A stretch of 16,332 bases of DNA from Duodenibacillus intestinigallinarum (GTDB lineage: Bacteria; Pseudomonadota; Gammaproteobacteria; Burkholderiales; Burkholderiaceae_F): NCBI GenBank assembly GCA_019117105.1, contig DXAH01000039.1:1-16332 (forward strand). The letters run 5' to 3'. Positions 5,951 to 14,108 of the stretch are shown here, one piece after another (the stretch's first letter is position 1; each line of letters begins with the position of its first letter). Below the pieces are notes generated by a model. That model did no database searches. It saw only the letters and a program-made list of their open reading frames with translations, and had not been told where the DNA came from. Position numbers and translations under genes: made by a program.

Positions 5951-8389
5951 TTAGAAAAGCTGCCGGTACTGAAGCGAAAGCGAGCCGGACTGCTCCCGAT
6001 CCGAAGCACGTTCATAACTGCCTGCCAACAGCAGAGTCCAGGCGTAAGGCTCCGTTTTGCCTTCATGGTTTCGGCTCCAGAAGTACGATTTGGAGTCCGA
6101 ATATCCGCTGCTCGCAAGCTCGATCCCCGCCTGCAGTCGCACGGCAAAGCGCTGCGCACTGTCGTAGGAGGCCGCCGACGAAGCGCTTCCGTCAAACAAA
6201 CGGCTTTCGATTTCCCAATCGGTATGACCGACAGAAGTACGCATGGAAACACCAAACTGCGGTTTCACGCTCACAAGGTCGGCAACGTCAAACCGCCAAC
6301 CCGCATCGGCTCCCACTTCCAGGGTTCCCCAGACACGGTTGTCCGCAGTGGTCTTGAATCCTTCACCGGCCACTGCGCCGTCTCTGTCGCTGTCAAAAAT
6401 CGAACCGTCGTGCATCTTGGCCGTCGTCACGGACAGCTGGGCAAACGGTTCAAACAACATCTTTTCAGTAAGCGATCTTGCCGTAACGCGCGCCACCGCT
6501 GTCAAATAGTCGATGTCCACATCCGTGTCCAGACGATGGCCGACGGAACGCTGTTCGGCGTCGCCCGCAGCACGGGAGTACGCTAGCCCCAAACGCAAAG
6601 TGAAGTCATCGAAATGTCTTGCTGCCGCCAAAGACACCGTTGCAACGGACATGTCACCCGACGTGCGTTCGATCACGCCTTTGCTGTCGGTGTCGATCCC
6701 GGCAAAGGACGCGGCCACCGTCGTAATCCAATTGCCGAACATGGCAAAGTCGTAACCCAATGCTCCGGCTGTCACATCCGCTTCGAACCCAAAGTCGCCG
6801 CTTCCGCCGGAAAAGATTTCACCGGCCTTAATGCGACCGGACTGGCCGTGTGCCCACCAATGGCCCTTGCCTTCAAAAAGCGACAGATCGTGCGTCATTA
6901 CCGTTGTGACCGCATCGTGAACCGCGCGTTCGGCCGCCGTGGCAATGCCCGACGTCACCGGCAAAAAGATTGCACCGTCAACCACGTTGGAGTATGCGTC
7001 ACGCCCCACGTTTTCTTCCGGCAGCGTGTCGAAAATAAAGCTGTAGCCCGGGCGCTGCATCAGAATGCCTTCCTCTTTATCCCGGTCGGCCAGACCTTCC
7101 ACGTACCCCACCAGAGCTGAGCCCTGCAGGCCTGCGAAATCCTTGCACCACAGACGCGTGGCGATGTTGTCTTTGATCTGGATGCGAGCGCCGCCGAAAG
7201 CGTGAACGTTGCTCGGATCAAAGTCGCCGATGTCAAATGCCTGTCCGCTCCAGTTGTAAAGAATCAGCTCTGCATCATTCTCGGCAGTGATGCGGCTCTG
7301 ATCCATTCCGGTGAGAACGCCCAGGCTCACGGGATCGCTCGCGAAGCTTTTGGTCTCTTCACTTGTGAAATCCACGATCCAACGGCCGTCGTTACCGATG
7401 TGGATGCCTTCTTCGGCAGCCTTGTCCTGACTTACATCCTCACCGATCACCACGGAAATTCCATCAACAATCCCGTGATTGGAACTCGTGATCAACGTCG
7501 CTCGCGAAAGCGAACCGGTAATGACTTTGCTTGAGTTGAGTACATGGCCAACGGTCCTTTGCAGCTCTTCGATGTTCTCACCGTCCGCAAGACTCGAACC
7601 AAGAATTAGCGTTCCTTCCCCTGTTACATTGACAGTCCTCTGATCGCTGGCCGTCTCCGGCGCCTGAGGTGATCTGTCGACCGCCTCAAGGTACCGAACA
7701 ATCAGCACGCGGTTGATGGGGTTCAAACTCGAATCATCGGATTTGTCTCCGGCGACCGTCACGCTTGCTCCGGCACCCAACTGCAGCGTACCGATACGAA
7801 GAAACGTTTCACCGCCCTCTTGGCCGCTCGTTTCACCGATGACCAAATGTCCGGCTTGTGCATCAAACGTTCCCAAATCACCGATGCCGACGTAGTGAAA
7901 CGCGTTGTCTGTTTCGCTGACGATGCTCCCTTCCTTCATGTCCAAACCACCGACAATGTCATAGGTGGACGGCTGCTCTTGGCTCAAAAAAACGGCGTCG
8001 CTGCCACGAATCGCTGTATCGGCCTTGATGAAAGCATTTTTGTCAAAATAGAGAGATACACCGTCTTCAAGAAGAACACCTACGGCGTCCTCAGACTGGC
8101 TCAAATCAATGTTTACGTCTAATTCTGACGCGAAACCCTCAGCCCAAAGGTAAACATCCGGAAAGCCATCACGGTTTAAGGCCATGAGACCTACCGTTCC
8201 GCTCGTTATCTCTAACACGCCATTTTTGATGAACTCTGTTCCTGTCGTAATACCTTGGTAATCAGCAATCACAGATGGTAAGTCGTGAATTGAATCGAAA
8301 TTAGTGATTTGGTTTCCGAGCGCAGCCGGAGAAATTGCTCCTGCGGCAAAAAGAATCGCTGTCAATACATTGAGGTTCGAGCGGTTCAT
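5951..8389 (-). CDS. Autotransporter (type Va) with unrecognised passenger
   Basis: An 812-residue secreted/outer-membrane protein. The N-terminus MNRSNLNVLTAILFAAGAIS followed by PAALG is a signal peptide. Residues of roughly 27-500 form a passenger rich in Gly, Asp, Ser and Val with short strand-like repeats suggestive of a beta-helix. I see no protease catalytic motif and only one Cys. After a helical linker (AERAVHDAVTTVMTHDL), a C-terminal beta-barrel of about 300 residues begins near GHWWAHGQSGR (509) and ends in SLSLQYRQLF, the terminal-Phe signature of outer-membrane barrels. The ATG at 8387-8389 has AAGGGA 8 bases before it and gives a clean signal peptide; an upstream TTG (8423-8425) lies in an inverted repeat and is rejected. 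Adhesin or other surface role is inference from the family. Confidence 0.9.
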   Translation of the reverse strand: MNRSNLNVLTAILFAAGAISPAALGNQITNFDSIHDLPSVIADYQGITTGTEFIKNGVLEITSGTVGLMALNRDGFPDVYLWAEGFASELDVNIDLSQSEDAVGVLLEDGVSLYFDKNAFIKADTAIRGSDAVFLSQEQPSTYDIVGGLDMKEGSIVSETDNAFHYVGIGDLGTFDAQAGHLVIGETSGQEGGETFLRIGTLQLGAGASVTVAGDKSDDSSLNPINRVLIVRYLEAVDRSPQAPETASDQRTVNVTGEGTLILGSSLADGENIEELQRTVGHVLNSSKVITGSLSRATLITSSNHGIVDGISVVIGEDVSQDKAAEEGIHIGNDGRWIVDFTSEETKSFASDPVSLGVLTGMDQSRITAENDAELILYNWSGQAFDIGDFDPSNVHAFGGARIQIKDNIATRLWCKDFAGLQGSALVGYVEGLADRDKEEGILMQRPGYSFIFDTLPEENVGRDAYSNVVDGAIFLPVTSGIATAAERAVHDAVTTVMTHDLSLFEGKGHWWAHGQSGRIKAGEIFSGGSGDFGFEADVTAGALGYDFAMFGNWITTVAASFAGIDTDSKGVIERTSGDMSVATVSLAAARHFDDFTLRLGLAYSRAAGDAEQRSVGHRLDTDVDIDYLTAVARVTARSLTEKMLFEPFAQLSVTTAKMHDGSIFDSDRDGAVAGEGFKTTADNRVWGTLEVGADAGWRFDVADLVSVKPQFGVSMRTSVGHTDWEIESRLFDGSASSAASYDSAQRFAVRLQAGIELASSGYSDSKSYFWSRNHEGKTEPYAWTLLLAGSYERASDREQSGSLSLQYRQLF

Positions 8390-8399
8390 GAACACTGTC

Positions 8400-8429
8400 C
8401 CTTTTGATTGGTTATAGGTTTTCAAAAGG
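8400..8429 (-). promoter_or_regulatory. Inverted repeat covering the autotransporter ribosome site
   Basis: CCTTTTGA and TCAAAAGG form a perfect 8-bp inverted repeat with a 14-base spacer. In the mRNA the downstream arm contains the first bases of the Shine-Dalgarno (AAGGGA) of the autotransporter. It may be a hairpin that hides the ribosome site, or a DNA operator just downstream of the promoter. Confidence 0.5.
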
Positions 8430-8443
8430 ACGGCATTCTATTA

Positions 8444-8474
8444 TCTATAGCGAAATTTAAGCCGCATACCTCAA
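8444..8474 (-). promoter_or_regulatory. Candidate autotransporter promoter
   Basis: Minus strand TTGAGG (8469-8474) and TATAGA (8444-8449), 19-base spacer. Overlapping alternatives (GATAAT, TAGAAT) start a few bases on. It lies between the transporter terminator and the inverted repeat, where a promoter is needed. Confidence 0.3.
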
Positions 8475-8495
8475 AAGTGGTACTGATGCACAAAG

Positions 8496-8532
8496 AAAAA
8501 AAAGCGGCCGCCCTCCCAGGAAGCCGCTTTTT
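8496..8532 (-). terminator. Intrinsic terminator of the NhaD-like transporter
   Basis: Minus strand AAAAAGCGGC pairs perfectly with GCCGCTTTTT (10 bp, 14-base loop) and the T-run continues to eight. It lies 47 bases after the transporter stop and isolates that gene from the autotransporter. Confidence 0.92.
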
Positions 8533-8579
8533 CCGTTTTGTCGCTGCCCGCCCGACGCTTCGAACAGGCCTATTTCCGA

Positions 8580-9989
8580 TTACAGGAAAATGATGTCGAC
8601 AATGAAGAACGTCGGGAACAAGATGCCGACCGACCAGAGCATGTAGCCAAAGAAGGAAGGCATCTTGACGCCGCGTTCGCGCACGATGCTCACGCTCATC
8701 AGATTGGGAGCATTGCCGATGTAGGTCACCGCGCCCATGAACACAGCACCCATGGAAACGGCCATCAGCGTGTGCGAGTGCGTGGTCATCATTTCAATGG
8801 GATCACCGCCCGCGAGGTTGAAGAAGGCCAGATAGGTCGGCGCATTGTCGAGGAAGGCCGACAACGAACCGGTGAGCCAGAAGAACATCACGTTGTTAAA
8901 TTCGCCGTTTTCGTCCGTCACGAGAGAGACGAGCGGAGCGAATGCTCCTTCGTGACCGGCACGCAACATTTCGAGCACCGGCACAATGCACAAGAAGATG
9001 CCGAAAAAGAGCTTGGCAACTTCCTTGATCGGTTCCCAGGAGAACTGGTTGGCTTCGCGGGCACTCTTGGAGGTGGTCAGCACGGACAAGATGGCAACGA
9101 CAATGAAGATCGCATCGCGCAGCAGGCCCTGTCCGGTCAAGTGCACACCCAGAACATTGATTTCAATGTCGGACTTCCAGATGCCGCTCATCAGCACGGC
9201 GCCGATGATAATGGCCAGATAGATCAGATTGATGCCACCGTCGATACCAAAGGGCTTCTGTTCGACCGCATTGGGATTAAACGAGCCTTCGGCCACTTCC
9301 TTCTTAAAGAGGTAGGTGTCAATGGCAAGATAAATCGTGAGCAGAATCGCGAGCGTCACCAAAAGAGGCAGGATCAGATGCTGCGCCGTCCAGAAGAACG
9401 TCACTCCGCGCAGGAAGCCCAGGAACAAAGGCGGATCGCCCAGGGGCGTCAAACAGCCGCCGATGTTGGCTACGATGAAGATGAAGAACACGAAGGTGTG
9501 CATCTTGTAGCGACGGCCTTCGTTGGCGGCCAACAGCGGACGAATCAGCAACATGGCAGCACCGGTCGTACCCATAAGGTTGGCGACAAAGGCGCCCACA
9601 AAGAGGATGCCGGCATTGACGATCGGACGACCGACGAAGCTACTGCGAATGTGAATGCCGCCGGCCACGATAAAGAGAGCGCCGACGAACAGAATAAAGG
9701 GCACGTAGTCGCCGATCATGGCGTGCGCAACCGAGCCGACGGCCACCTCTGTCGGGAAGGCCATGAAAATCGGGATCACGCAGCTCAACCCCCAAGCAAC
9801 GGCGATCTTGCCGTAGTGGTGGTGCCACAGGTTGGGAGCGATGAGCGGCACAAGGGCAATGGACAAAAGAATGCCCGCAAACGGAATTGCCCAAGTAATG
9901 GCGAGTTCCGCACCGTTGAGACTTGCTGCCGAAGCTAGAGACGGCAGAAGCACTGCTGCGGTTGCCAAAAGTGTTTTAAGTGCATGCAT
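8580..9989 (-). CDS. NhaD/ArsB-superfamily ion transporter, probable Na+/H+ antiporter
   Basis: An inner-membrane protein of 469 residues with about 12 hydrophobic segments. Features matching the NhaD/ArsB (ion transporter) superfamily: NLMGTTGAAMLLIRPLL, the GCLTPLGDPPLFLGFL loop, a second-half SAFLDNAPTYLAFF and YIGNAPNLMSVSI; the paired halves with DPP and NAP turns suggest the inverted-repeat fold. The N-terminus (MHALKTLLATAAVLLPSLAS) looks like a signal sequence or an extra first helix. ATG 9987-9989 with GGAG 11 bases upstream is preferred over a GTG at 10008-10010. Substrate is not certain: sodium/proton exchange is most likely, but related families carry citrate or arsenite. It has a hairpin in its 5' UTR and its own terminator. 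Confidence 0.85.
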   Translation of the reverse strand: MHALKTLLATAAVLLPSLASAASLNGAELAITWAIPFAGILLSIALVPLIAPNLWHHHYGKIAVAWGLSCVIPIFMAFPTEVAVGSVAHAMIGDYVPFILFVGALFIVAGGIHIRSSFVGRPIVNAGILFVGAFVANLMGTTGAAMLLIRPLLAANEGRRYKMHTFVFFIFIVANIGGCLTPLGDPPLFLGFLRGVTFFWTAQHLILPLLVTLAILLTIYLAIDTYLFKKEVAEGSFNPNAVEQKPFGIDGGINLIYLAIIIGAVLMSGIWKSDIEINVLGVHLTGQGLLRDAIFIVVAILSVLTTSKSAREANQFSWEPIKEVAKLFFGIFLCIVPVLEMLRAGHEGAFAPLVSLVTDENGEFNNVMFFWLTGSLSAFLDNAPTYLAFFNLAGGDPIEMMTTHSHTLMAVSMGAVFMGAVTYIGNAPNLMSVSIVRERGVKMPSFFGYMLWSVGILFPTFFIVDIIFL

Positions 9990-10017
9990 TGTCTTTGTTT
10001 CTCCGTGCACTGATCAT

Positions 10018-10056
10018 TTTGAAGGCGTGTCTGAAAATGTAAAACACACCTTCAAA
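10018..10056 (-). promoter_or_regulatory. 13-bp hairpin in the transporter 5' UTR
   Basis: Minus strand TTTGAAGGTGTGT pairs with ACACGCCTTCAAA (13 bp, one U-G wobble, 13-base loop), ending 28 bases before the start codon. On the plus strand the wobble position would be a C-A mismatch, so the fold favours the transcribed RNA. No T-run follows, so it is not a terminator. It may control translation or stability. Confidence 0.5.
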
Positions 10057-10140
10057 CACAAGTCTTGTTGATTTTAGCTAAAAGTGCGGAATCTGTTTAC
10101 AAAAATTGCCATCGAATCTCAGAGTCAGAACATTATCCAC

Positions 10141-10159
10141 GCACCTTGCAAACAGGTGC
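10141..10159. repeat. Inverted repeat between pncB and the transporter
   Basis: GCACCT and AGGTGC, perfect 6-bp arms with a 7-base spacer. It lies about 90 bases after the pncB stop, without a T-run on either strand. It could be an operator or a weak 3'-end hairpin of pncB. The rest of the gap (10057-10249) shows nothing I can name. Confidence 0.35.
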
Positions 10160-10249
10160 CTGCACGTCTCAAAAACGTCAAATCGGCCGACCGCAGGAAG
10201 CAATCGACCGATCCATTGTCGCCAATAGCGACGTTACGCAAACGAAACA

Positions 10250-11455
10250 TCAGGGTTTGGAAGAACCAACAGGGGCGCCAGGATCCAGCCCAAACACCTG
10301 CCGCAGGTATGCAAGATAGGTTTCGTCCTCGCACATCCCCTTGCCGGGCGTGTCGGAAATCTTGGCTACCGGCTGGCCGTTGGCTCGTACCATCTTCACG
10401 ACGATATTAAGCGGCGTCGGGCCCAGATCATTCATTAGATTCGTTCCGATGCCAAAGCCGACGCGGATGCGGTGATTGAAGCGCCGGTAAAGCGCAATCA
10501 CCTTGGGCACTGTGAGCGCATCCGAAAAGATCAGCGTCTTGCTTCTCGGGTCGCATTTGTTGGCCGCATAGTGAAGAATCATGCGCTCGCCCCAGCTCTC
10601 CGGATCGCCCGAATCATGCCGTGCACCGTCAAAGAGCTTGCAAAAGAACATGTCGAAGTCACGCAGGAATGGCTCCGTACCGTACACGTCGGAAAGAGCA
10701 ATCCCCAAGTCGCCGCGATATTCTTTCGCCCACATTTCAAAGCCAAAGGTCTGGCTGTCGCGCAAACGCGGACCGAGCGCCTGGCAGGCCTGCAGATATT
10801 CGTGCGCCATCGTTCCAATGGGAATGATGCCGAACTCCTTGGCATACATGACATTGCTCGTGCCCGCGAAGAACGTCGGACCGAGTTCTTCGCAAAGCAC
10901 CTTGATGACTTTGCGCTGCCAATCCCGGGAGAAGCGGCGGCGCGTACCGAAGTCGCTGATCTTGAGATTGCCGTTGTCGGGTTCGTTCTTGATCCAGCGG
11001 ATTTTTTGGTGCAGTCTCGCCATGCCCTCTTCCTCATCGGGTTCGGGAACGGTATGACGGAAGTAGACCTCGTTGACGATCGCAAGAATCGGAATCTCAA
11101 AAAGAATCGTGTGCAGCCACGGTCCTTCGATCACGATGTCGATGCCGCAGGGCATTTCGGAACTGGGCGTGACGGTGACGTACTTCGACTTGAGATGAAA
11201 GAGACTGAGGAAATCCACAAAGTCGCTCTTGATGAAGCGAAGACTGCCGAGATAATCGAGCTCGTCCTCCTTCATCGTCAGCGCGCACAGGTGCTCGATT
11301 TCCTCTCGAATCTCATCGACATAAGGACTCAAATCCACACCTTCGGTACGGCAACGAAAGCGATACTTCACGTTGGCGTCCGGAAACTGATGCAGCACGC
11401 ACTGCATCATCGTGAACTTATAGAGGTCGGTATCGAGAAGCGAATCAATAATCAC
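10250..11455 (-). CDS. pncB: Nicotinate phosphoribosyltransferase
   Basis: Converts nicotinate and PRPP to nicotinate mononucleotide in the Preiss-Handler route of NAD salvage, with ATP hydrolysis. 401 residues, like the E. coli enzyme (~400). Recognisable stretches: SLLDTDLYKFTM (5-16), DFGTRRRFSR (168-177), the active-site histidine in PIGTMAHEY (His218), RHDSGDP (279-285), KTLIFSD, VGFGIGTNL (332-340) and the C-terminal KISDTPGKGMCEDE. The start is GTG at 11453-11455 with AGGACA 9 bases upstream; no better ATG exists at the family N-terminus. It follows nagZ by 28 bases and is probably in the same transcript. Confidence 0.97.
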   Translation of the reverse strand: MIIDSLLDTDLYKFTMMQCVLHQFPDANVKYRFRCRTEGVDLSPYVDEIREEIEHLCALTMKEDELDYLGSLRFIKSDFVDFLSLFHLKSKYVTVTPSSEMPCGIDIVIEGPWLHTILFEIPILAIVNEVYFRHTVPEPDEEEGMARLHQKIRWIKNEPDNGNLKISDFGTRRRFSRDWQRKVIKVLCEELGPTFFAGTSNVMYAKEFGIIPIGTMAHEYLQACQALGPRLRDSQTFGFEMWAKEYRGDLGIALSDVYGTEPFLRDFDMFFCKLFDGARHDSGDPESWGERMILHYAANKCDPRSKTLIFSDALTVPKVIALYRRFNHRIRVGFGIGTNLMNDLGPTPLNIVVKMVRANGQPVAKISDTPGKGMCEDETYLAYLRQVFGLDPGAPVGSSKP

Positions 11456-11483
11456 TGTAATTTGTCCTGACTTCGGTTCTCGT

Positions 11484-12488
11484 TCACAGCGTCATCAACG
11501 AGCGAGAAATCTTGTAAACATTGGAAGCTAAAAGCTCTTCTTGATTCGGTGGGAAGGGCTTGGGGTCGACAGCAGCCGCGCGCTCACGCCAACCGGCGTC
11601 CGGCTCGAAAGCCAGCTCCTGCAGCATCTGATCGACTTCCTCCGGCGCATTGCAGCAAATAACGGCATCGCACCCGGCTTCAAGCGCCTTCTGGGCTCTT
11701 TCTGTGAGTGTACCGCCCCCTGCGCCCTTCATCGACAAATCGTCCGAAAAAACAAAGCCCGGAAAGTGCAGTGTATCGCGCAGCAATCCCTTGAGAATGC
11801 GTTTAGAGAAGGTTGCGGGAACTTCGTCGTAAGCCGGATACACCACGTGCGCCGTCATGACGGAAGCTAGCCCGATGCCCATCCAGGTATAGGGTTTCAC
11901 ATCGGCGTGTTCGATACGCGAAACCTCTCGGTCGTCAATCGGCAGCGCCACGTGGCTGTCGGCAGCCGCGTAGCCGTGACCCGGGAAATGCTTGCCGCAA
12001 TTGGCCATGCCCGCCATGAGCATGCCATGGCTGAGCGCTCGAGCCAGACGCGTCACAACACGGGGATCGAGCGCAAACGAACGCTCCCCGATGATTTCGC
12101 TCTGCCCCCAATCGAGGTCGAGCACAGGGGCAAAGGTAAAGTCAACGCCTGCCGTGCGAAGTTCGGAAGCCATCACGAAACCGGCAGCCGTCAGCGATCG
12201 GGCAGCCGCTTCCGGATCGTCCTTGTAGGCTCGGCCGTAGGCGCTCATCGCCGGAATTTCGGTAAAGCCCTCGCGGAAACGTTGTACGCGGCCGCCCTCG
12301 TGATCCACCCCGATCAGAATACCGGGCTTGACGTCATGGATGGCGCGGCAGAGTTTTTCGAGCTGCACTCGATTTTCATAGTTGCGGGTAAACAGAATGA
12401 CCATGCCCACGAGCGGATGGGCGATGCGCTTTACCTCCGCTTCCGACAGAGTCGTTCCGGCAATATCACAAACAACGGGACCGAGCAT
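11484..12488 (-). CDS. nagZ: Beta-N-acetylhexosaminidase NagZ (GH3)
   Basis: Cytoplasmic glycoside hydrolase that removes GlcNAc from anhydromuropeptides during peptidoglycan recycling. 334 residues with the GH3 pattern: GVDHEGGRVQRF (60-71), KHFPGHG (166-172), the DSH at 177-179 that supplies the Asp-His acid/base pair, and FSDDLSMKG (247-255) with the nucleophilic aspartate. No signal peptide, as expected. The ATG at 12486-12488 has AAAGGA about 8 bases upstream. It begins 15 bases after pdxJ. In many betaproteobacteria acpS lies between these two genes; here there is no room for it. Confidence 0.97.
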   Translation of the reverse strand: MLGPVVCDIAGTTLSEAEVKRIAHPLVGMVILFTRNYENRVQLEKLCRAIHDVKPGILIGVDHEGGRVQRFREGFTEIPAMSAYGRAYKDDPEAAARSLTAAGFVMASELRTAGVDFTFAPVLDLDWGQSEIIGERSFALDPRVVTRLARALSHGMLMAGMANCGKHFPGHGYAAADSHVALPIDDREVSRIEHADVKPYTWMGIGLASVMTAHVVYPAYDEVPATFSKRILKGLLRDTLHFPGFVFSDDLSMKGAGGGTLTERAQKALEAGCDAVICCNAPEEVDQMLQELAFEPDAGWRERAAAVDPKPFPPNQEELLASNVYKISRSLMTL

Positions 12489-12503
12489 GTTTTGTTTCCT
12501 TTC

Positions 12504-13271
12504 TTACTTTTGGTTCATGAGCGCAATTTGCTCGCTCGCGCGCAGGCAAACGGCGTTGTAGCGGCCAACCGTTTCGGTCATGCCGTACTCAAGCGCCTCG
12601 CTGATCAGCGCGTGGCCGATTGAGACCTCGGCGATGCATTCACAGGCAACGAGCAAATCCTGCAGATTCGTTAGACTGAGATCGTGGCCTGCGTTCACTC
12701 CGAGACCGACCTCACGGGCCGCGCGAGCCGCCTGCGCATATTTCTCGAGCATCGGGCCGACGGCGGCTGTGCCGCAGGCCGCGGCATAAGCTTCGGTGTA
12801 AAGCTCAATGCGATCAGCGCCAAGGTCCTTGGCAAGTACGATCTGTTCGGGATCCGGATCCATGAAAAGGCTCACGCGGCAACCTAGAGCCTTGGCTTCG
12901 ACAATCAGAGGACGCAGCTTTTCGCCTTGTTCCATCAGATTAAAGCCGTGATCGCTCGTCTTTTGCGACTCACTGTCGGGCACAAACGTCACCTGATCAG
13001 GACGAACTTCGCGGACGTGCTCCATCAAGTTCATGAAGGGATTGCCTTCGATGTTGAATTCGCGACCGGGCCAGTTCTTGAGAAGCTTGGAGAGAGCCGG
13101 AACATCATCGCGGCGGATATGGCGTTCATCGGGGCGCGGATGAACCGTCAGACCGGCGGCCCCGGCCTTAAGCGCCACAGCGCCGAAGAGCGTAACGGAC
13201 GGCGTATTGCCGTCGCGGGAATTGCGGATGAGTGCAATCTTGTTGAGATTGACAGAAAGTTTGGTCAACAT
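12504..13271 (-). CDS. pdxJ: Pyridoxine 5'-phosphate synthase
   Basis: Last step of the DXP-dependent vitamin B6 pathway: condenses 3-amino-1-hydroxyacetone phosphate and deoxyxylulose phosphate into pyridoxine phosphate. 255 residues. LSVNLNKIALIRNSRDGN at the N-terminus, TVHPRPDERHI (42-52), FNIEGNP, DRIELYTE, GVNAGHDLSL and EVSIGHALI near the end are family landmarks. The NLNK and HPRPDERHI wording recalls, from memory, the PdxJ subtype common in Bacteroidetes rather than the E. coli type (NIDH, HLREDRRH). The ATG at 13269-13271 matches the family start, but there is no Shine-Dalgarno: AGCCCCTTTT precedes it. A terminator-like hairpin ends 17 bases upstream. Confidence 0.96.
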   Translation of the reverse strand: MLTKLSVNLNKIALIRNSRDGNTPSVTLFGAVALKAGAAGLTVHPRPDERHIRRDDVPALSKLLKNWPGREFNIEGNPFMNLMEHVREVRPDQVTFVPDSESQKTSDHGFNLMEQGEKLRPLIVEAKALGCRVSLFMDPDPEQIVLAKDLGADRIELYTEAYAAACGTAAVGPMLEKYAQAARAAREVGLGVNAGHDLSLTNLQDLLVACECIAEVSIGHALISEALEYGMTETVGRYNAVCLRASEQIALMNQK

Positions 13272-13287
13272 AAAAGGGGCTGCCGAC

Positions 13288-13340
13288 AAAAAAACGGCGT
13301 TATCGGTTCTTTACTTTCACTCAGCAACCGAGTCGCCCGT
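13288..13340 (-). terminator. Terminator-like hairpin between recO and pdxJ
   Basis: Minus strand ACGGGCG pairs with CGCCGT (one bulged G); inside, CGGTT pairs with AACCG; the outer arm runs into seven T residues. It begins 14 bases after the recO stop and its T-run stops 16 bases before the pdxJ ATG. It may end the era-recO transcript or attenuate pdxJ. Confidence 0.55.
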
Positions 13341-13354
13341 CTTTACCTAATGTG

Positions 13355-14098
13355 TCAGATTTGCGACCAGATTTCCAGAGTCTTTCGAGTCTTCAGACCC
13401 GTGTCGCCAACATAGTAGCCGATTATGAGGCGAAGAACGTCGCGCACCTCACGCAGATCGGCACTCGGGGTGATTTCGGCTTTGGCAACGGCCAAGGCCG
13501 TACCCAGGCTCACCGCTTTTTCGCCTTCACAAAGCTCATCAATGCAAACCAGTTCCCCCTGGCGAACCGTCCAGATGCCGCCCTTTTCAATCTCTTCGAC
13601 CTTGGAAACCTGGCTCCATCCGAGCGAATTAAGGAGCTTGATTTCAAATGTGCGCAGGGCCGCAGAAAGTTCTTTGCCGTCTTTGAGCGAAACCTCGCTC
13701 AACACCTTCAGATAGTCGTTGTAGAGTCGAAGCGAGGCGTCGCTTCTCATCGTCAGGCGTAGCACCAGTTCATTAACGTAGAAAGCCGACACGAGTCCCT
13801 CGGGGTCAATGGGCGTCATCGGCCCCATCCAGCGGGCATCGGTGAGGTTTTTGATGTCTCCTGCGCCGGAAAAGCTCACCACAAGCGGGACAAAGGGCAT
13901 GATGATGCCGCGGAAACGACTCGAAACACGTTTGGCGCCCCGCACCACAACCGTGACACGGCCATGCCGTTGAGTGAGCAGTTCGGCAATGACACTTGTC
14001 TCCCGCCACGGTTGGGTAGAAAGCACAAACGCCGCTTCGGAACGCACGCGCACCACGGGTGTACGTTCCGGGGAACGGGATACAGTTGCTGCGGCCAT
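13355..14098 (-). CDS. recO: DNA repair protein RecO
   Basis: RecO loads RecA on SSB-coated DNA with RecR in gap repair. 247 residues, usual length. The N-terminal OB-fold is seen in EAAFVLSTQPWRETSVIAELLTQRHGRVTVVVRGAKR (about residues 21-57, shown here as adjoining parts: EAAFVLSTQPWRETS then VIAELLTQRHGRV then TVVVRGAKR), followed by a helical C-domain with FEIKLLNSLGW. The ATG at 14096-14098 lies 10 bases after the era stop and has no Shine-Dalgarno, so translation is probably coupled to era. era-recO-pdxJ order is the proteobacterial norm. Confidence 0.95.
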   Translation of the reverse strand: MAAATVSRSPERTPVVRVRSEAAFVLSTQPWRETSVIAELLTQRHGRVTVVVRGAKRVSSRFRGIIMPFVPLVVSFSGAGDIKNLTDARWMGPMTPIDPEGLVSAFYVNELVLRLTMRSDASLRLYNDYLKVLSEVSLKDGKELSAALRTFEIKLLNSLGWSQVSKVEEIEKGGIWTVRQGELVCIDELCEGEKAVSLGTALAVAKAEITPSADLREVRDVLRLIIGYYVGDTGLKTRKTLEIWSQI

Positions 14099-14108
14099 AT
14101 GAGAAGAA

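Noticed and set aside
8423..8425. TTG start for the autotransporter, adding 12 residues
   Set aside because: It lies in the inverted repeat and would put polar residues before the signal peptide; the ATG at 8387-8389 has a good ribosome site.
8538..9938. A 466-codon plus-strand open frame
   Set aside because: Its product is a low-complexity His/Glu/Asp/Gln-rich string lying antisense to the clear membrane transporter; codon use is the mirror of that gene.
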